Origin: Altererythrobacter sp. B11 | GTDB taxonomy: Bacteria; Pseudomonadota; Alphaproteobacteria; Sphingomonadales; Sphingomonadaceae | DNA: 64,000 nt | Reading direction: 5' to 3' | Assembly (NCBI RefSeq): GCF_003569745.1 | Contig: NZ_AP018498.1 | Span: forward strand, 620,001-684,000 | Part shown: piece by piece, positions 35,573-44,421 of the stretch | How the letters are laid out: every line of letters begins with the position of its first letter | Numbering within the stretch: position 1 is the first letter of the stretch | The notes under the pieces: model-generated | What the model saw: only the letters and a program-made list of their open reading frames with translations | The model's database searches: none | Told to the model about the DNA's origin: nothing | Program-made: the position numbers and the translations under genes

Positions 35573-36103
35573 ATGGCCGCAACGAGTACCGCCTGCAACG
35601 TGATCGCCGAACTGCGCGAGTTCGCGAGTTTTACCGAACGGGAACAGCGCACGATCGAGCGGGGCCTCGACATCGGCCTGGGTCGCGGCGATGCGTTTCG
35701 GCGCTGGTCGCGACAGGCGGACGACCTCGCCTCGATCCGCAGCCAGTATCTCGCCTATCACGAGCTGCGGAGCCTGCGCAGCGCCATTCCCCATCCGGAA
35801 GCGGTGGAAGGGATCGAGGAGTTTCTCGGCCCACTGGTGCGCATCGCCGGGCAGGATCTCGCGCGCGAAGGGCTGGAGAGCTTCTCTGCCTTCCGCTTTC
35901 TCTACGAACGGCTGCTCGGCGCCGCCTCGCGGCCGTGGCTCCCCTCGGCCTTCTGCGCGGCCGCCGCGTTGCCGCTGCTGCGCCCGCTCCAGCGCAAGGC
36001 GCTGCTGCAATCGCTGAGCGAAACAGCGGCCATGGCGCCCGCCTGGTCCAGCAGCGAACCCGGCTTCTTCCCTGAAAAGCTCGACGCCGCCGAAGCGGCG
36101 TAA
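35573..36103 (+). CDS. Hypothetical helical protein
   Basis: A 176-residue protein of unknown function. It is dominated by helical segments (NVIAELREFASFTEREQRTIERG, QADDLASIRSQYLAYHELRSLR, PLLRPLQRKALLQSLSE) with no signal peptide or strong membrane helix and only two Cys. Codon bias resembles the neighbours. It starts 80 bases after thiSG; no family was recognised. Annotated on frame length, composition and a plausible start (ATG 35573 after CGGGAG). Confidence 0.6.
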   Translation: MAATSTACNVIAELREFASFTEREQRTIERGLDIGLGRGDAFRRWSRQADDLASIRSQYLAYHELRSLRSAIPHPEAVEGIEEFLGPLVRIAGQDLAREGLESFSAFRFLYERLLGAASRPWLPSAFCAAAALPLLRPLQRKALLQSLSETAAMAPAWSSSEPGFFPEKLDAAEAA

Positions 36104-36121
36104 GCCGCTCCGCCAGCAGGT

Positions 36122-37933
36122 TCAGCCACGGTAGAGCCTGTCCAGCCGCTCGCCATAGCGGGCGCGGATCATGTGGCGGCGGATCTTGAGGCTCGGTGTC
36201 ATTTCGCCGTTCTCGATGCTGAAGGGCTCGTCGGCGAATGCGAACTGGCGCACCTTCTCGATCACCGACAGATCCTTGTTCACCCGGTCCACCGCCTCGC
36301 GGATGGCCGTGCGGAAGGCGGGGCGCTGCTGCAACTCGGCCAGCGTGCCGCTTTCCCCCGCCTGCTTCGCCCAGTTCTCGGCCCATTCGGCATCGGGTAC
36401 GATCAGGCCGACGACATAGGGCTTCTGCTCGCCCGCCACCATGGCCTGGCCGATTTCCGGCTGCAGCGTCAGCATCCCTTCGACGCGCTGCGGGGCGATG
36501 TTGTCGCCCTTGTCGTTGATGATCATGTCCTTCTTGCGGTCGGTGATCTTGATTCGGCCGGCATCATCGAAATGGCCGATGTCCCCCGTATGCAGCCAGC
36601 CGGCCTGGAGGGCGCGCGCGGTCTCCTCCGGATTGCGCCAATAGCCGTTCATCACCTGCTCGCCGCGGACGAGGATTTCCCCATCCTCCGCTATCTTTAC
36701 CTCCGCGCCCTCCAGCGGCACGCCCACCGTATCCAGCCGAATGCCGGCGGAAGGATAATTGCAGCTGATCACCGGCGCAGCCTCGGTCTGGCCATAGCCC
36801 TGCAGCATGGTGAGGCCGAGCGCCTGGAAGAACCGGCCGACTTCGGGATTGAGCGGGGCGCCGCCCGACACCAGCGCGTTGATCCGCCCGCCGAAGCGCG
36901 CGCGGATCTTCGGTCGCAAGCTGCGCTCCAGCAGCTGGTCGAGCAGCCAGTCCCCCGGCCGCCATTTTCCCTGCTCCCGTCGCGCGGCAAGGGCGAGGGC
37001 CTGGGCCAGCAGAAAGCTGGCGAGCCGGCCCTGCTTTTCGATCTGCTTCATGATGCGCGTGCGCAGCACTTCGAACAGCCGCGGCACGACCACCATAAGC
37101 GTGGGCCGTGCCTCCTCGATATTGCCGGCGAGCTTTTCCAGCGACTCGGCGTACCAGATCTCCGCCCCCAGCCCCACCGGCAGCATCTGCCCGGCCGTGT
37201 GCTCATAGGCGTGGCTCAGCGGGAGGAAGGAGAGGAAGCGATGCGGCGGCCCCCAGCCGTAGTCGCCGACGAGCGCGCAGGCGGCGCCATACATGTTGGC
37301 AAGGATCGCGCCGTGCGACAGCACGACCCCGCGCGGCGCGCCACCCGTACCACTTGTATAAATGATGCAGGCCGCTTGCTTGCGGTCGATTCCGGCGATG
37401 CGTTGTTCCACCGCGCGGCGCGCCGCCTCGGCATTGCCCAGCAGCATGTCACCCCAGCCATGCGCCGAAAGCCGGCCTTGCTGGCCGATGCGCAGCGACT
37501 CGATGCCGATCACATGCTCCGCCACTCCGGCATTCATCGTGGCCCGGATGAGGGGCTCGGCCAGCTTCTGGTTGGAGACGATCAGCACCCGCGCGCCGGA
37601 ATCTCCCAGCACATGGGCGTGATCCCGCTCCGTATTGGTGGTGTAGGCGGGCGTGGTGATGCCGCCCGCAGCCATGACGGCAAAATCGGCGATGCACCAT
37701 TCAGGCCGGTTCTCCGACACGATCATCACGCGGTCGCCATCGGCAAGGCCCAGATCGCGCAGGCGTTCGGCCACCAGGCACACCTGCCGCGCCGCGTCCC
37801 GCCAGCTCAGCGCGTGCCATTCCCCGTCTCGCTTGGCCGTCAGGAACGGCCGGTCGCCGAGCTGGTCCGCACGATCGAGGAAGAGGCGGACGAGATTGCG
37901 CGCATTTCGAAAATCCGCGATCTCCACCGGCAT
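36122..37933 (-). CDS. Long-chain acyl-CoA synthetase (AMP-binding)
   Basis: A 603-residue adenylate-forming enzyme. The AMP/ATP motif IIYTSGTGGAPRGV (about residue 190), LSFLPLSHAYEHTAGQ, MLQGYGQTEAAPVIS and GWLHTGDIGHFDDAGRIKITDRKKDMIIN are the classic motifs of long-chain fatty acyl-CoA ligases with the LuxE/FACS pattern. It activates fatty acids for beta-oxidation or lipid synthesis. No beta-oxidation genes are near; substrate chain length is unknown. Confidence 0.9.
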   Translation of the reverse strand: MPVEIADFRNARNLVRLFLDRADQLGDRPFLTAKRDGEWHALSWRDAARQVCLVAERLRDLGLADGDRVMIVSENRPEWCIADFAVMAAGGITTPAYTTNTERDHAHVLGDSGARVLIVSNQKLAEPLIRATMNAGVAEHVIGIESLRIGQQGRLSAHGWGDMLLGNAEAARRAVEQRIAGIDRKQAACIIYTSGTGGAPRGVVLSHGAILANMYGAACALVGDYGWGPPHRFLSFLPLSHAYEHTAGQMLPVGLGAEIWYAESLEKLAGNIEEARPTLMVVVPRLFEVLRTRIMKQIEKQGRLASFLLAQALALAARREQGKWRPGDWLLDQLLERSLRPKIRARFGGRINALVSGGAPLNPEVGRFFQALGLTMLQGYGQTEAAPVISCNYPSAGIRLDTVGVPLEGAEVKIAEDGEILVRGEQVMNGYWRNPEETARALQAGWLHTGDIGHFDDAGRIKITDRKKDMIINDKGDNIAPQRVEGMLTLQPEIGQAMVAGEQKPYVVGLIVPDAEWAENWAKQAGESGTLAELQQRPAFRTAIREAVDRVNKDLSVIEKVRQFAFADEPFSIENGEMTPSLKIRRHMIRARYGERLDRLYRG

Positions 37934-38003
37934 TTCTCCCCCTTTGGGCGGCCTTTCCCGCCTGCCGCGCTGGGATTAGGCAACGCGCCGGCTTACGGCA
38001 AGC

Positions 38004-39731
38004 TCACTCGCCTGTGCCGAGCAGACCGTCGAGCCGCGGGTCATAGGCGCTCTCCCAGCCATTCGGCCGATGGACCGCACCCACGGCCCGGAAGGAAAGC
38101 GAAGCGGTGGCGATGTCCTTGTAGCCCATGCCCTGCAGTTGCGGGATCAGCGCTTCGAAGGCGCCCTTTTCCACCACCACCCGGTCTCCGAAGGCGGTAA
38201 CCAGCGGCAGGCCCAGCGCCTGCTTGATCGGCATGTGGAAGTCGATCACGCCGATGATGGTGCGGGCGACCTGAATGGGAATGGTTGCGCCACCGGCGGC
38301 GCCCACCACCATGAAGGGCTTGCCGTCCGGCGCATAGATGACCGTGGGGGCCATGGAACTGCGCGGGCGCTTGCCGCCCTCTACCCGATTGGCCACGGGC
38401 ACGCCGTCCTTGTCCGGCACCAGGCTGAAATCGGTCAGCTCGTTGTTGAGGTAGAAGCCGCCGAAGGTGAGGCCGGAGCCGAAGGCACCCTCCACCGTGC
38501 TGGTATAGCTGATCATGTTACCCGCGCCGTCCACGGCGACGAAATGCGATGTGCCATGTTCCACGGGCTCGTCACCGTCGGCCAGGGCGGTTTTGGCGCC
38601 AGGCGGAGTGCCGGGCGCCACCTGATCGAGCGGCTTGCCTGGGGTGAGCAGGGCGCCGCGTGACGCCAGATAGGTCTTGTCGGTCAGGCCCTTCACCGGG
38701 ACGTCCACGAAATCGCCGTCCGCAAGGTAAAGCTCGCGATCGGCATAGGCCAGGCGCTGTGAATCGAGGAAGAGTTGCCAGAACACGGGGGAATCCGGCC
38801 CGAGGCTGGCGAGGTCGAACCGCTCCAGCTGGCCGAGCATGGCGAGCACGGTCGTCGCACCCGAGGACGGCGGGCCCATGCCGCAGATCCGGTAAGCCCG
38901 ATAGGTGCCGCAGACGGAAGGACGCTGCTTCGCTTCGTAGCTGGCGAGGTCTTGGGGCGCCATCGCCGCTTCGTGCGGGGTCTGCGACGCGACATACACG
39001 GCCATCTTGTCGGCGCCGGCGCCCCGATAGAATGCCTCCGGTCCTGCGGCGGCGATCGCTTCGAAGCTGGCCGCCAGATCCGGGTTCACGACTCGTGCGC
39101 CCACCGGCACGGCCGCGCCCGCTGCATCGTAGAACAGCTGGCGGCCGAAGGAATCACGCCCGGCCCGCGCCGCATTGGCGACCAGCGATTCATGCAGCCG
39201 CGGATTGACGATGAACCCTTCGCGGGCGAGCCGGATGGCGGGACCGAACAAATCCGCCCACGGCAGCCGGCCGTGCTCGTCATGTGCCCGCGCCGCCAGG
39301 GCGATGTTTCCCGGTACGCCGACGCTCAGGCCCGTCAGCACCACCTGCGGGTAGGTCTGCGGCTTGCCGTCGGCGCCAAAGAACCACTTCGGCCCCGCAG
39401 CGGCCGGGGCCGTTTCGCGGCCGTCGAATGTTTCCGTCGCTCCGTCGCTCGTGCCGCGCACCATGAAGCCGCCGCCGCCGATCCCGGAGCTCTCGGGCTC
39501 GACCACCGTCAGCGCCAGCATCGTGGCGATGGCCGCATCGGTGGCGCTGCCGCCCTTGCGCAGCATCTCCATGCCCGCCGCAGCGGCGCGGGGATCGGCT
39601 GCCGTCACGAAGCCATTGTCCGGCGCGGTGGCGGGCGGCGAACTGCCCTGCGCGGAGGGGGTGGTGGCAGTGGTGGCGCAGGCTCCGAGCAGGAGCGGCG
39701 CGGACAGCGAGATCAGGAAACGGCGGAGCAT
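38004..39731 (-). CDS. ggt: Gamma-glutamyltransferase, lipoprotein type
   Basis: A 575-residue Ntn hydrolase precursor. The N-terminus is a lipobox signal (FLISLSAPLLLGACA, Cys about 18). The large domain contains ADPRAAAAGMEMLRKGGSATDAAIA, ESSGIGGGGFMV; the autocleavage site is HGTSHFVAVD with the Thr nucleophile at about 397. It hydrolyses or transfers the gamma-glutamyl of glutathione in the periplasm. It lies 11 bases downstream of pyrD on the same strand. Confidence 0.94.
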   Translation of the reverse strand: MLRRFLISLSAPLLLGACATTATTPSAQGSSPPATAPDNGFVTAADPRAAAAGMEMLRKGGSATDAAIATMLALTVVEPESSGIGGGGFMVRGTSDGATETFDGRETAPAAAGPKWFFGADGKPQTYPQVVLTGLSVGVPGNIALAARAHDEHGRLPWADLFGPAIRLAREGFIVNPRLHESLVANAARAGRDSFGRQLFYDAAGAAVPVGARVVNPDLAASFEAIAAAGPEAFYRGAGADKMAVYVASQTPHEAAMAPQDLASYEAKQRPSVCGTYRAYRICGMGPPSSGATTVLAMLGQLERFDLASLGPDSPVFWQLFLDSQRLAYADRELYLADGDFVDVPVKGLTDKTYLASRGALLTPGKPLDQVAPGTPPGAKTALADGDEPVEHGTSHFVAVDGAGNMISYTSTVEGAFGSGLTFGGFYLNNELTDFSLVPDKDGVPVANRVEGGKRPRSSMAPTVIYAPDGKPFMVVGAAGGATIPIQVARTIIGVIDFHMPIKQALGLPLVTAFGDRVVVEKGAFEALIPQLQGMGYKDIATASLSFRAVGAVHRPNGWESAYDPRLDGLLGTGE

Positions 39732-39742
39732 CGCCGCCCGTG

Positions 39743-40774
39743 CTATTCGCTTCCCACCGCCTCCGCAATGGAGCCGAAGCCGTCGCGACGCATCAACTGC
39801 TCCAGCCCGCGGGTGATGCGGCGGGCGATGTGCGGGCCTTCATAGACCATCGCGCTGTAGAGCTGCACCAGGCTGGCGCCGGCGCGAATCCGCTGCCAGG
39901 CATCCTCCGCCGTGGCGATGCCGCCCACGCCCACCAGCGGCAGGCCGCCCCCCGTGGCCCGGCGGAAATCACGCAGCCGCCCCAGCGCCAGCTCCCTTAG
40001 CGGAGCGCCGGACAGGCCGCCGGTTTCGCCCGCGTGCGGGGAACGCAGCGGCGGCCGCGAAATGGTGGTGTTGGAGATGATCAGCGCCCCCAGCCGCTTG
40101 TCCAGCGCGATACGGGCGATGGCGTCGATGTCTTGGTGTGTCAGATCGGGGGCGAGCTTGAGGAAGATCGGCGGCCCTTCGCCTCCCCGTGCCTCGGTCA
40201 CCGCGTCGAGCAGCGCGGTGAGCGCTCCTTCGTCCTGCAGTGCGCGCAGGCCGGGGGTGTTGGGGCTGGAAATGTTCACCGCGAGATAGTTCGCCAGCGG
40301 CGCCATGATGCGCGTCATCTCGGCGTAATCGGCCACGCGATCGGCCGAATCCTTGTTCGCGCCGATATTGATGCCCACCACGCCGCCGCGGTTCCGGCGC
40401 GCCGCCAGCCGCTGCGCCGCGGCTTGCCCCCCGCCGTTGTTGAAGCCCATGCGGTTGATTACCGCCCGATCGGCAGGCAGGCGGAACAGGCGCGGGCGGG
40501 GATTGCCGCTCTGCGGAAGCGGCGTGATCGAGCCAACTTCCGCAAAGCCGAAGCCAAGGCCGAGCAGCGCATCAGGCACCTGTCCGTCCTTGTCAAAGCC
40601 CGCCGCGAGCCCCACCGGATTGGGAAAGCGCAGCCCTGCCACTTCCGTCGCCAACGGGCCACCCTGTGCGGGTGCCGCGCCTGCGGGAAGCAGCCGCAGC
40701 GCGCGAATCGCCAGTCCATGGGCGGTCTCCGCATCGAGCGCGAAAAGAAGCGGGCGAAGGAGCCGATAGAACAT
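39743..40774 (-). CDS. pyrD: Dihydroorotate dehydrogenase (quinone), class 2
   Basis: A 343-residue class 2 PyrD. An N-terminal hydrophobic membrane-association segment (FYRLLRPLLFALDAETAHGLAIRALRLL), then FMN-binding core VGLAAGFDKDG, INRMGFNNGG, AVNISSPNTPGLRALQ, and LIISNTTISRP. It oxidises dihydroorotate and passes electrons to quinone. ATG 40774; the 327-base gap upstream holds a candidate RNA. ggt follows. Confidence 0.95.
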   Translation of the reverse strand: MFYRLLRPLLFALDAETAHGLAIRALRLLPAGAAPAQGGPLATEVAGLRFPNPVGLAAGFDKDGQVPDALLGLGFGFAEVGSITPLPQSGNPRPRLFRLPADRAVINRMGFNNGGGQAAAQRLAARRNRGGVVGINIGANKDSADRVADYAEMTRIMAPLANYLAVNISSPNTPGLRALQDEGALTALLDAVTEARGGEGPPIFLKLAPDLTHQDIDAIARIALDKRLGALIISNTTISRPPLRSPHAGETGGLSGAPLRELALGRLRDFRRATGGGLPLVGVGGIATAEDAWQRIRAGASLVQLYSAMVYEGPHIARRITRGLEQLMRRDGFGSIAEAVGSE

Positions 40775-40894
40775 CCGCGCGCCTATGGCAGAGCCCGCGA
40801 TTCCTGTCGATCACGACCAAAAAAGGCAGCGGGAAACGAAAAAATGACAATGTTTTTCAGGATGAATCAGGATTGCGTGTCGGTTTCTTACAAT

Positions 40895-41010
40895 CGCCCC
40901 GGCGCGAATCTACGTATTCGCCGCATGCGACCCGAAGGGCTCGAAGCAGCGATGCAACGAGTTCTCGACTTTCGAGGGCGGCTCCGCATATGCGGAGCCG
41001 CCCCTTTTTT
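40895..41010 (+). ncRNA. Candidate small structured RNA upstream of sufR
   Basis: Between pyrD (leftward) and sufR (rightward) the plus strand can fold a GCGAAT/ATTCGC hairpin (40904-40921), followed by a long terminator hairpin (40976-41003) with TTTTTT. No protein gene precedes that terminator on the plus strand. The 5' end is not defined; I find no convincing promoter. A terminated leader of sufR is an alternative, but the terminator would lie 92 bases before its start. Confidence 0.4.
40976..41010 (+). terminator. Rho-independent terminator upstream of sufR
   Basis: Thirteen-base perfect arms GGGCGGCTCCGCA (40976-40988) and TGCGGAGCCGCCC (40991-41003) around a two-base centre, followed by CTTTTTT to 41010. 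One of the strongest hairpins in the window, reading on the plus strand. Confidence 0.85.
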
Positions 41011-41059
41011 CGCTTTCCCCGCAATTCCGGTTTGAAACGCGCGCGCTCTCACCCTAAGT

Positions 41060-41085
41060 GCAAATCCGACTGATTTGCTCCGATT
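41060..41085. promoter_or_regulatory. Dyad element before sufR (candidate autoregulatory operator)
   Basis: Two interleaved dyads: GCAAAT (41060-41065) with ATTTGC (41073-41078), and AATCCGA (41063-41069) with TCCGATT (41079-41085). They end 16 bases before the start of the Rrf2 regulator. Rrf2 proteins bind such symmetric sites, often repressing their own suf operon. Confidence 0.5.
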
Positions 41086-41101
41086 AGAGGTGGCTCGCCA
41101 A

Positions 41102-41539
41102 ATGCGCCTGTCCAGCATGGCCGACTATGCTGTCGTTACAATGAGCGCTGCCGCGCGTCATTGCGGCGGTGCGCGCGTTTCCGCGGCTGAGCTGGCAGAA
41201 GAGACCGGGCTGCCCCTGCCGACCGTGCAAAAGCTCGTAAGCCTCCTTGGCCGCGCCGGGCTGCTGCGCTCGGTGCGCGGTGCCGGCGGCGGCCTGCAAC
41301 TGGCGCGGCCGGCCGCGGCGATCACACTGGCGGATATCGTGGAGGCCGTGGAAGGGCCGATCGCGCTCACCGCCTGTGTCGAATCGGGCAAGCATGACTG
41401 CGCGCTGGAAAGCAATTGCACCGTCCGCCCGCATTGGAGCGTCGTCAACGCCGCCTTGCGCGGCGCCCTGGCCGATGTCCCGCTGAGCCGGTTAGCCGGC
41501 CGGCCCGTGGCGCAGCCCGCCGGAGAGATTCCCGCATGA
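41102..41539 (+). CDS. sufR: Rrf2-family transcriptional regulator of the SUF operon
   Basis: A 145-residue Rrf2/IscR-like regulator. The winged helix has [21 protein letters not shown] at the start and [28 protein letters not shown] as recognition part. Three Cys ([15 protein letters not shown], about 96-110) and a following His can bind an Fe-S cluster, allowing feedback by cluster supply. It is the first gene of the suf operon and overlaps sufB by four bases. Start ATG 41102 by family alignment. Confidence 0.9.
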   Translation: MRLSSMADYAVVTMSAAARHCGGARVSAAELAEETGLPLPTVQKLVSLLGRAGLLRSVRGAGGGLQLARPAAAITLADIVEAVEGPIALTACVESGKHDCALESNCTVRPHWSVVNAALRGALADVPLSRLAGRPVAQPAGEIPA

Positions 41540-43047
41540 GTGACCAAGTGAAAATCGAAGAGAAGCAGGTGACCGAACGGCCCGAGACGGATCGCGAGGC
41601 GCGCGAGGCTGCTGCCCGCGCGGCAGATTATGAATTCGGCTGGTCGAGCACGATCGAGCAGGAATTCGCGCCCAAGGGCCTGAGCGAGGAGACCGTCCGG
41701 TTTATCTCGGCCAAGAAGAACGAGCCGGAATGGATGCTGGAATGGCGGCTCAAGGCCTTCCGCCTGTGGCAGGAGATGGAGGAGCCGAACTGGGCGAAGC
41801 TGGGATATCCGGCGATCGATTACCAGGACGCCTTCTACTACGCGGCGCCGAAGAAGAAGCCGACGCTGGCCAGCCTCGACGAGCTCGATCCCGAGATCAA
41901 GGAAGTCTACGACAAGCTCGGCATTCCCATCGCGGAGCAGGAAGTGCTGGCGGGTGTCGAAGGCGCGCGCAAGGTCGCCGTGGACGCCGTGTTCGACAGC
42001 GTGAGTGTGGCCACCACCTTCCGCGAAGAGCTCAAGAAGGCGGGGGTCATCTTCCTCTCCATCAGCGAGGCAATCCGTGAATATCCTCAGCTGGTGAAGA
42101 AGTGGCTCGGCAAGGTGGTGCCGCAGCGCGACAATTTCTTCGCCACGCTGAACAGCGCGGTCTTTTCCGACGGCACCTTCGTCTACATCCCCGAGGGGGT
42201 GCGCTGCCCGATGGAGCTGTCCACCTATTTCCGCATCAACGCGGAAAACACCGGCCAGTTCGAGCGAACGCTGATCGTGGCCGAGAAGGGCAGTTACGTG
42301 TCCTACCTCGAAGGATGCACCGCACCGCAGCGCGATGAGAACCAGCTGCACGCTGCCGTGGTGGAACTGGTCGCAATGGAAGACGCGGAGATCAAATATT
42401 CCACAGTGCAGAACTGGTATCCCGGCGATGCCGAAGGCAAGGGCGGGATCTACAATTTCGTCACCAAGCGCGGCCTGTGCCAGGGCGCCCGCAGCAAGAT
42501 CAGCTGGACCCAGGTGGAAACGGGCAGCGCGGTGACGTGGAAATATCCCAGCTGCGTGCTCAATGGCGAGGACAGCGTGGGCGAATTCTACTCCGTCGCC
42601 GTCACCAACAATTTCCAGCAGGCCGATACCGGCACCAAGATGGTGCACAACGGCAAGGGCAGCCGCAGCACGATCATTTCCAAGGGGATCAGCGCGGGCC
42701 GTTCCGACAACACCTATCGCGGGCTGGTGCGGGTGGCCGCAAACGCCGATGACGTGCGCAATTTCACCCAGTGCGACAGCCTGCTGCTGGGGGACCGCTG
42801 CGGCGCGCATACCGTGCCCTATATCGAGGTGAAGAACTCCAGCGCACAGATCGAGCACGAAGCGACGACGAGCAAGATCAGCGACGATCAGCTGTTCTAC
42901 GCCATGCAGCGCGGACTCGATCAGGAGCAGGCGGTGGCGCTGATCGTGAATGGCTTTGCGAAAGAGGTGCTGAAGGAACTGCCGATGGAATTCGCGGTCG
43001 AAGCGCAGAAGCTCCTCGCGATTTCGCTCGAGGGGAGTGTGGGGTGA
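41536..43047 (+). CDS. sufB: Fe-S cluster assembly scaffold SufB
   Basis: A 503-residue Suf[45 protein letters not shown] is the conserved N-terminal region; [37 protein letters not shown] contains the scaffold helix, and [26 protein letters not shown] the Cys-rich core. It forms the SufBC2D complex on which clusters are built. ATG 41536 overlaps the regulator stop; the stop overlaps the DUF559 gene. Confidence 0.97.
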   Translation: MSDQVKIEEKQVTERPETDREAREAAARAADYEFGWSSTIEQEFAPKGLSEETVRFISAKKNEPEWMLEWRLKAFRLWQEMEEPNWAKLGYPAIDYQDAFYYAAPKKKPTLASLDELDPEIKEVYDKLGIPIAEQEVLAGVEGARKVAVDAVFDSVSVATTFREELKKAGVIFLSISEAIREYPQLVKKWLGKVVPQRDNFFATLNSAVFSDGTFVYIPEGVRCPMELSTYFRINAENTGQFERTLIVAEKGSYVSYLEGCTAPQRDENQLHAAVVELVAMEDAEIKYSTVQNWYPGDAEGKGGIYNFVTKRGLCQGARSKISWTQVETGSAVTWKYPSCVLNGEDSVGEFYSVAVTNNFQQADTGTKMVHNGKGSRSTIISKGISAGRSDNTYRGLVRVAANADDVRNFTQCDSLLLGDRCGAHTVPYIEVKNSSAQIEHEATTSKISDDQLFYAMQRGLDQEQAVALIVNGFAKEVLKELPMEFAVEAQKLLAISLEGSVG

Positions 43048-43556
43048 TGACTGACCGCAAGACCCTCCAGCTCCGAGATCCCTCCGAGGCCACGGAAGCC
43101 CCCGCGCTCAAGAAGAAGGGGCGCGGCTGGGAAATCTCCGAGAAGCGGCTGGATGTGCTGCACGATCAGGCGCGCGACATGCGCCGCCATGCCTCGGAAG
43201 CGAACAAGGCCTTGGCCGCGCGCTTCGCCAAGGCTGATCTCGGGCGCTACAAGTTCACCCGTTTTGCCGTGGTCGGATCGGCGATCGTCGATTTCAATTG
43301 CCCCAATCTCGGCATGGCGATCCTGATCGACGAGGAAGGGGCTAATGAAGCGCTCGCCCGGCGGCGCGACAAGAGCCTGGAATCGGTCGGCATCCGCGTG
43401 ATGCACATCAAGGCCGCCGATATCCTGGAAAACATGGACGAAGTGCTTGCCCGGATCACCGCCGGCATGCGCATGCGCATCGCCGATCGGAAGGACGCGG
43501 CACGCGCGCATAAGGAAGCCAATCCGCGCCAGACCTATTCGCGGGTGCGCCGGTGA
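43047..43556 (+). CDS. DUF559-fold protein inside the suf operon (probably nuclease-inactive)
   Basis: A 169-residue protein, resembling DUF559, a vsr/MutH-like PD-(D/E)xK fold. RRHASEANKALAARFAKADLGRYKFTRFAVVGSAIVDFNCPNLG aligns with the usual DUF559 RR-x-TxAE..L..R...G.KFRRQ..IG.YIVDFACP. The next family motif IEVDGGQH is here ILIDEEGA: the acidic Glu is Leu and the Gly-Gly-Gln-His part is absent, so cleavage seems lost. The gene overlaps sufB by one base and precedes sufC by 121 bases. A role in Fe-S assembly is inferred only from position. Confidence 0.8.
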   Translation: MTDRKTLQLRDPSEATEAPALKKKGRGWEISEKRLDVLHDQARDMRRHASEANKALAARFAKADLGRYKFTRFAVVGSAIVDFNCPNLGMAILIDEEGANEALARRRDKSLESVGIRVMHIKAADILENMDEVLARITAGMRMRIADRKDAARAHKEANPRQTYSRVRR

Positions 43557-43632
43557 AGCGGGACATCCTTCATTCGTCCTCCCTGTCCCGATCCGGGCGC
43601 TCGCTGCTCGCTGGCGGTACGCGCCGCGCCAC

Positions 43633-43653
43633 ACCCCGGATCAAGTCCGGGGT
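43633..43653. repeat. Palindromic element before sufC
   Basis: ACCCCGGATCAAGTCCGGGGT, an eight-base perfect stem around TCAAG. Sequences of this type (CCGGATCAAGTCCGG) are dispersed intergenic repeats in many alphaproteobacteria. A related shorter copy is at 59085-59099. It fills part of the 121-base gap within the suf operon. Confidence 0.6.
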
Positions 43654-43677
43654 GATGCTGAAACTGGAAAGCAAGTC

Positions 43678-44421
43678 ATGCTGAAAATCGAAAACCTCCA
43701 TGCCGAGATCGACGGCAAGAAAATCCTCAACGGACTGACGCTCGAAGTCGGCGCGGGCGAGGTGCATGCGATCATGGGCCCCAACGGCGCGGGCAAGTCC
43801 ACGCTGGCCTATGTGCTCGGTGGCCGCCCCGGCTACGAGATCACCGAAGGCTCGGTGAGTTTCGACGGGCAGGATCTGCTGGAGCTGGAGGCGCATGAGC
43901 GTGCCGCAGCCGGCCTGTTCCTCGGTTTCCAGTATCCGGTCGAGATTCCGGGCGTGTCGAACGTCCAGTTCCTGCGCGAAGCGCTGAATTCTCAGCGCAA
44001 GGCGCGCGGCGAAGAACCGCTCAGCGGCGGCGAATTCCTCAAGCTGGCCAAGGAGAAGGCCGGCCTGCTGAAGCTCGACATGGATATGCTCAAGCGCAAC
44101 GTGAATGTCGGCTTCTCCGGCGGCGAGAAGAAGCGCGCCGAGATGGTGCAGATGGGCATCCTCGATCCGAAATTCGCCGTGCTCGACGAAACGGACAGCG
44201 GGCTGGATATCGATGCGCTGCGCGTGGTGGGCGAAGGGATCAACGCGATCATGCGCAGCCCGTCCAAGGCGGTGCTGCTGATCACCCATTACCAGCGCCT
44301 GCTCGATTACGTGCAGCCCGACTTGGTTCATGTGCTGGCCAAGGGACGGATCGTGAAGACCGGCGGGCCGGAGCTGGCGCATGAGCTGGAGCGCGAAGGC
44401 TATGAGGCGGTGGCTGCGTGA
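43678..44421 (+). CDS. sufC: Fe-S assembly ATPase SufC
   Basis: A 247-residue ABC ATPase. Walker A GPNGAGKST is near residues 36-44, the signature NVGFSGGEKKRAEMVQMG follows, and the Walker B is FAVLDETDSGLDID. It powers conformational change in SufBC2D. It has no membrane partner, as expected. ATG 43678 follows the palindromic gap; the stop overlaps sufD by one base. Confidence 0.96.
   Translation: MLKIENLHAEIDGKKILNGLTLEVGAGEVHAIMGPNGAGKSTLAYVLGGRPGYEITEGSVSFDGQDLLELEAHERAAAGLFLGFQYPVEIPGVSNVQFLREALNSQRKARGEEPLSGGEFLKLAKEKAGLLKLDMDMLKRNVNVGFSGGEKKRAEMVQMGILDPKFAVLDETDSGLDIDALRVVGEGINAIMRSPSKAVLLITHYQRLLDYVQPDLVHVLAKGRIVKTGGPELAHELEREGYEAVAA

Noticed and set aside
36173-38200. A 675-codon open frame on the plus strand
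   Set aside because: It is antisense to the acyl-CoA ligase and extends into ggt; composition is typical of a GC-rich shadow frame.
38775-39845. A 356-codon plus-strand frame over ggt
   Set aside because: Opposite to a clear gamma-glutamyltransferase with catalytic Thr and lipobox; no domain seen.
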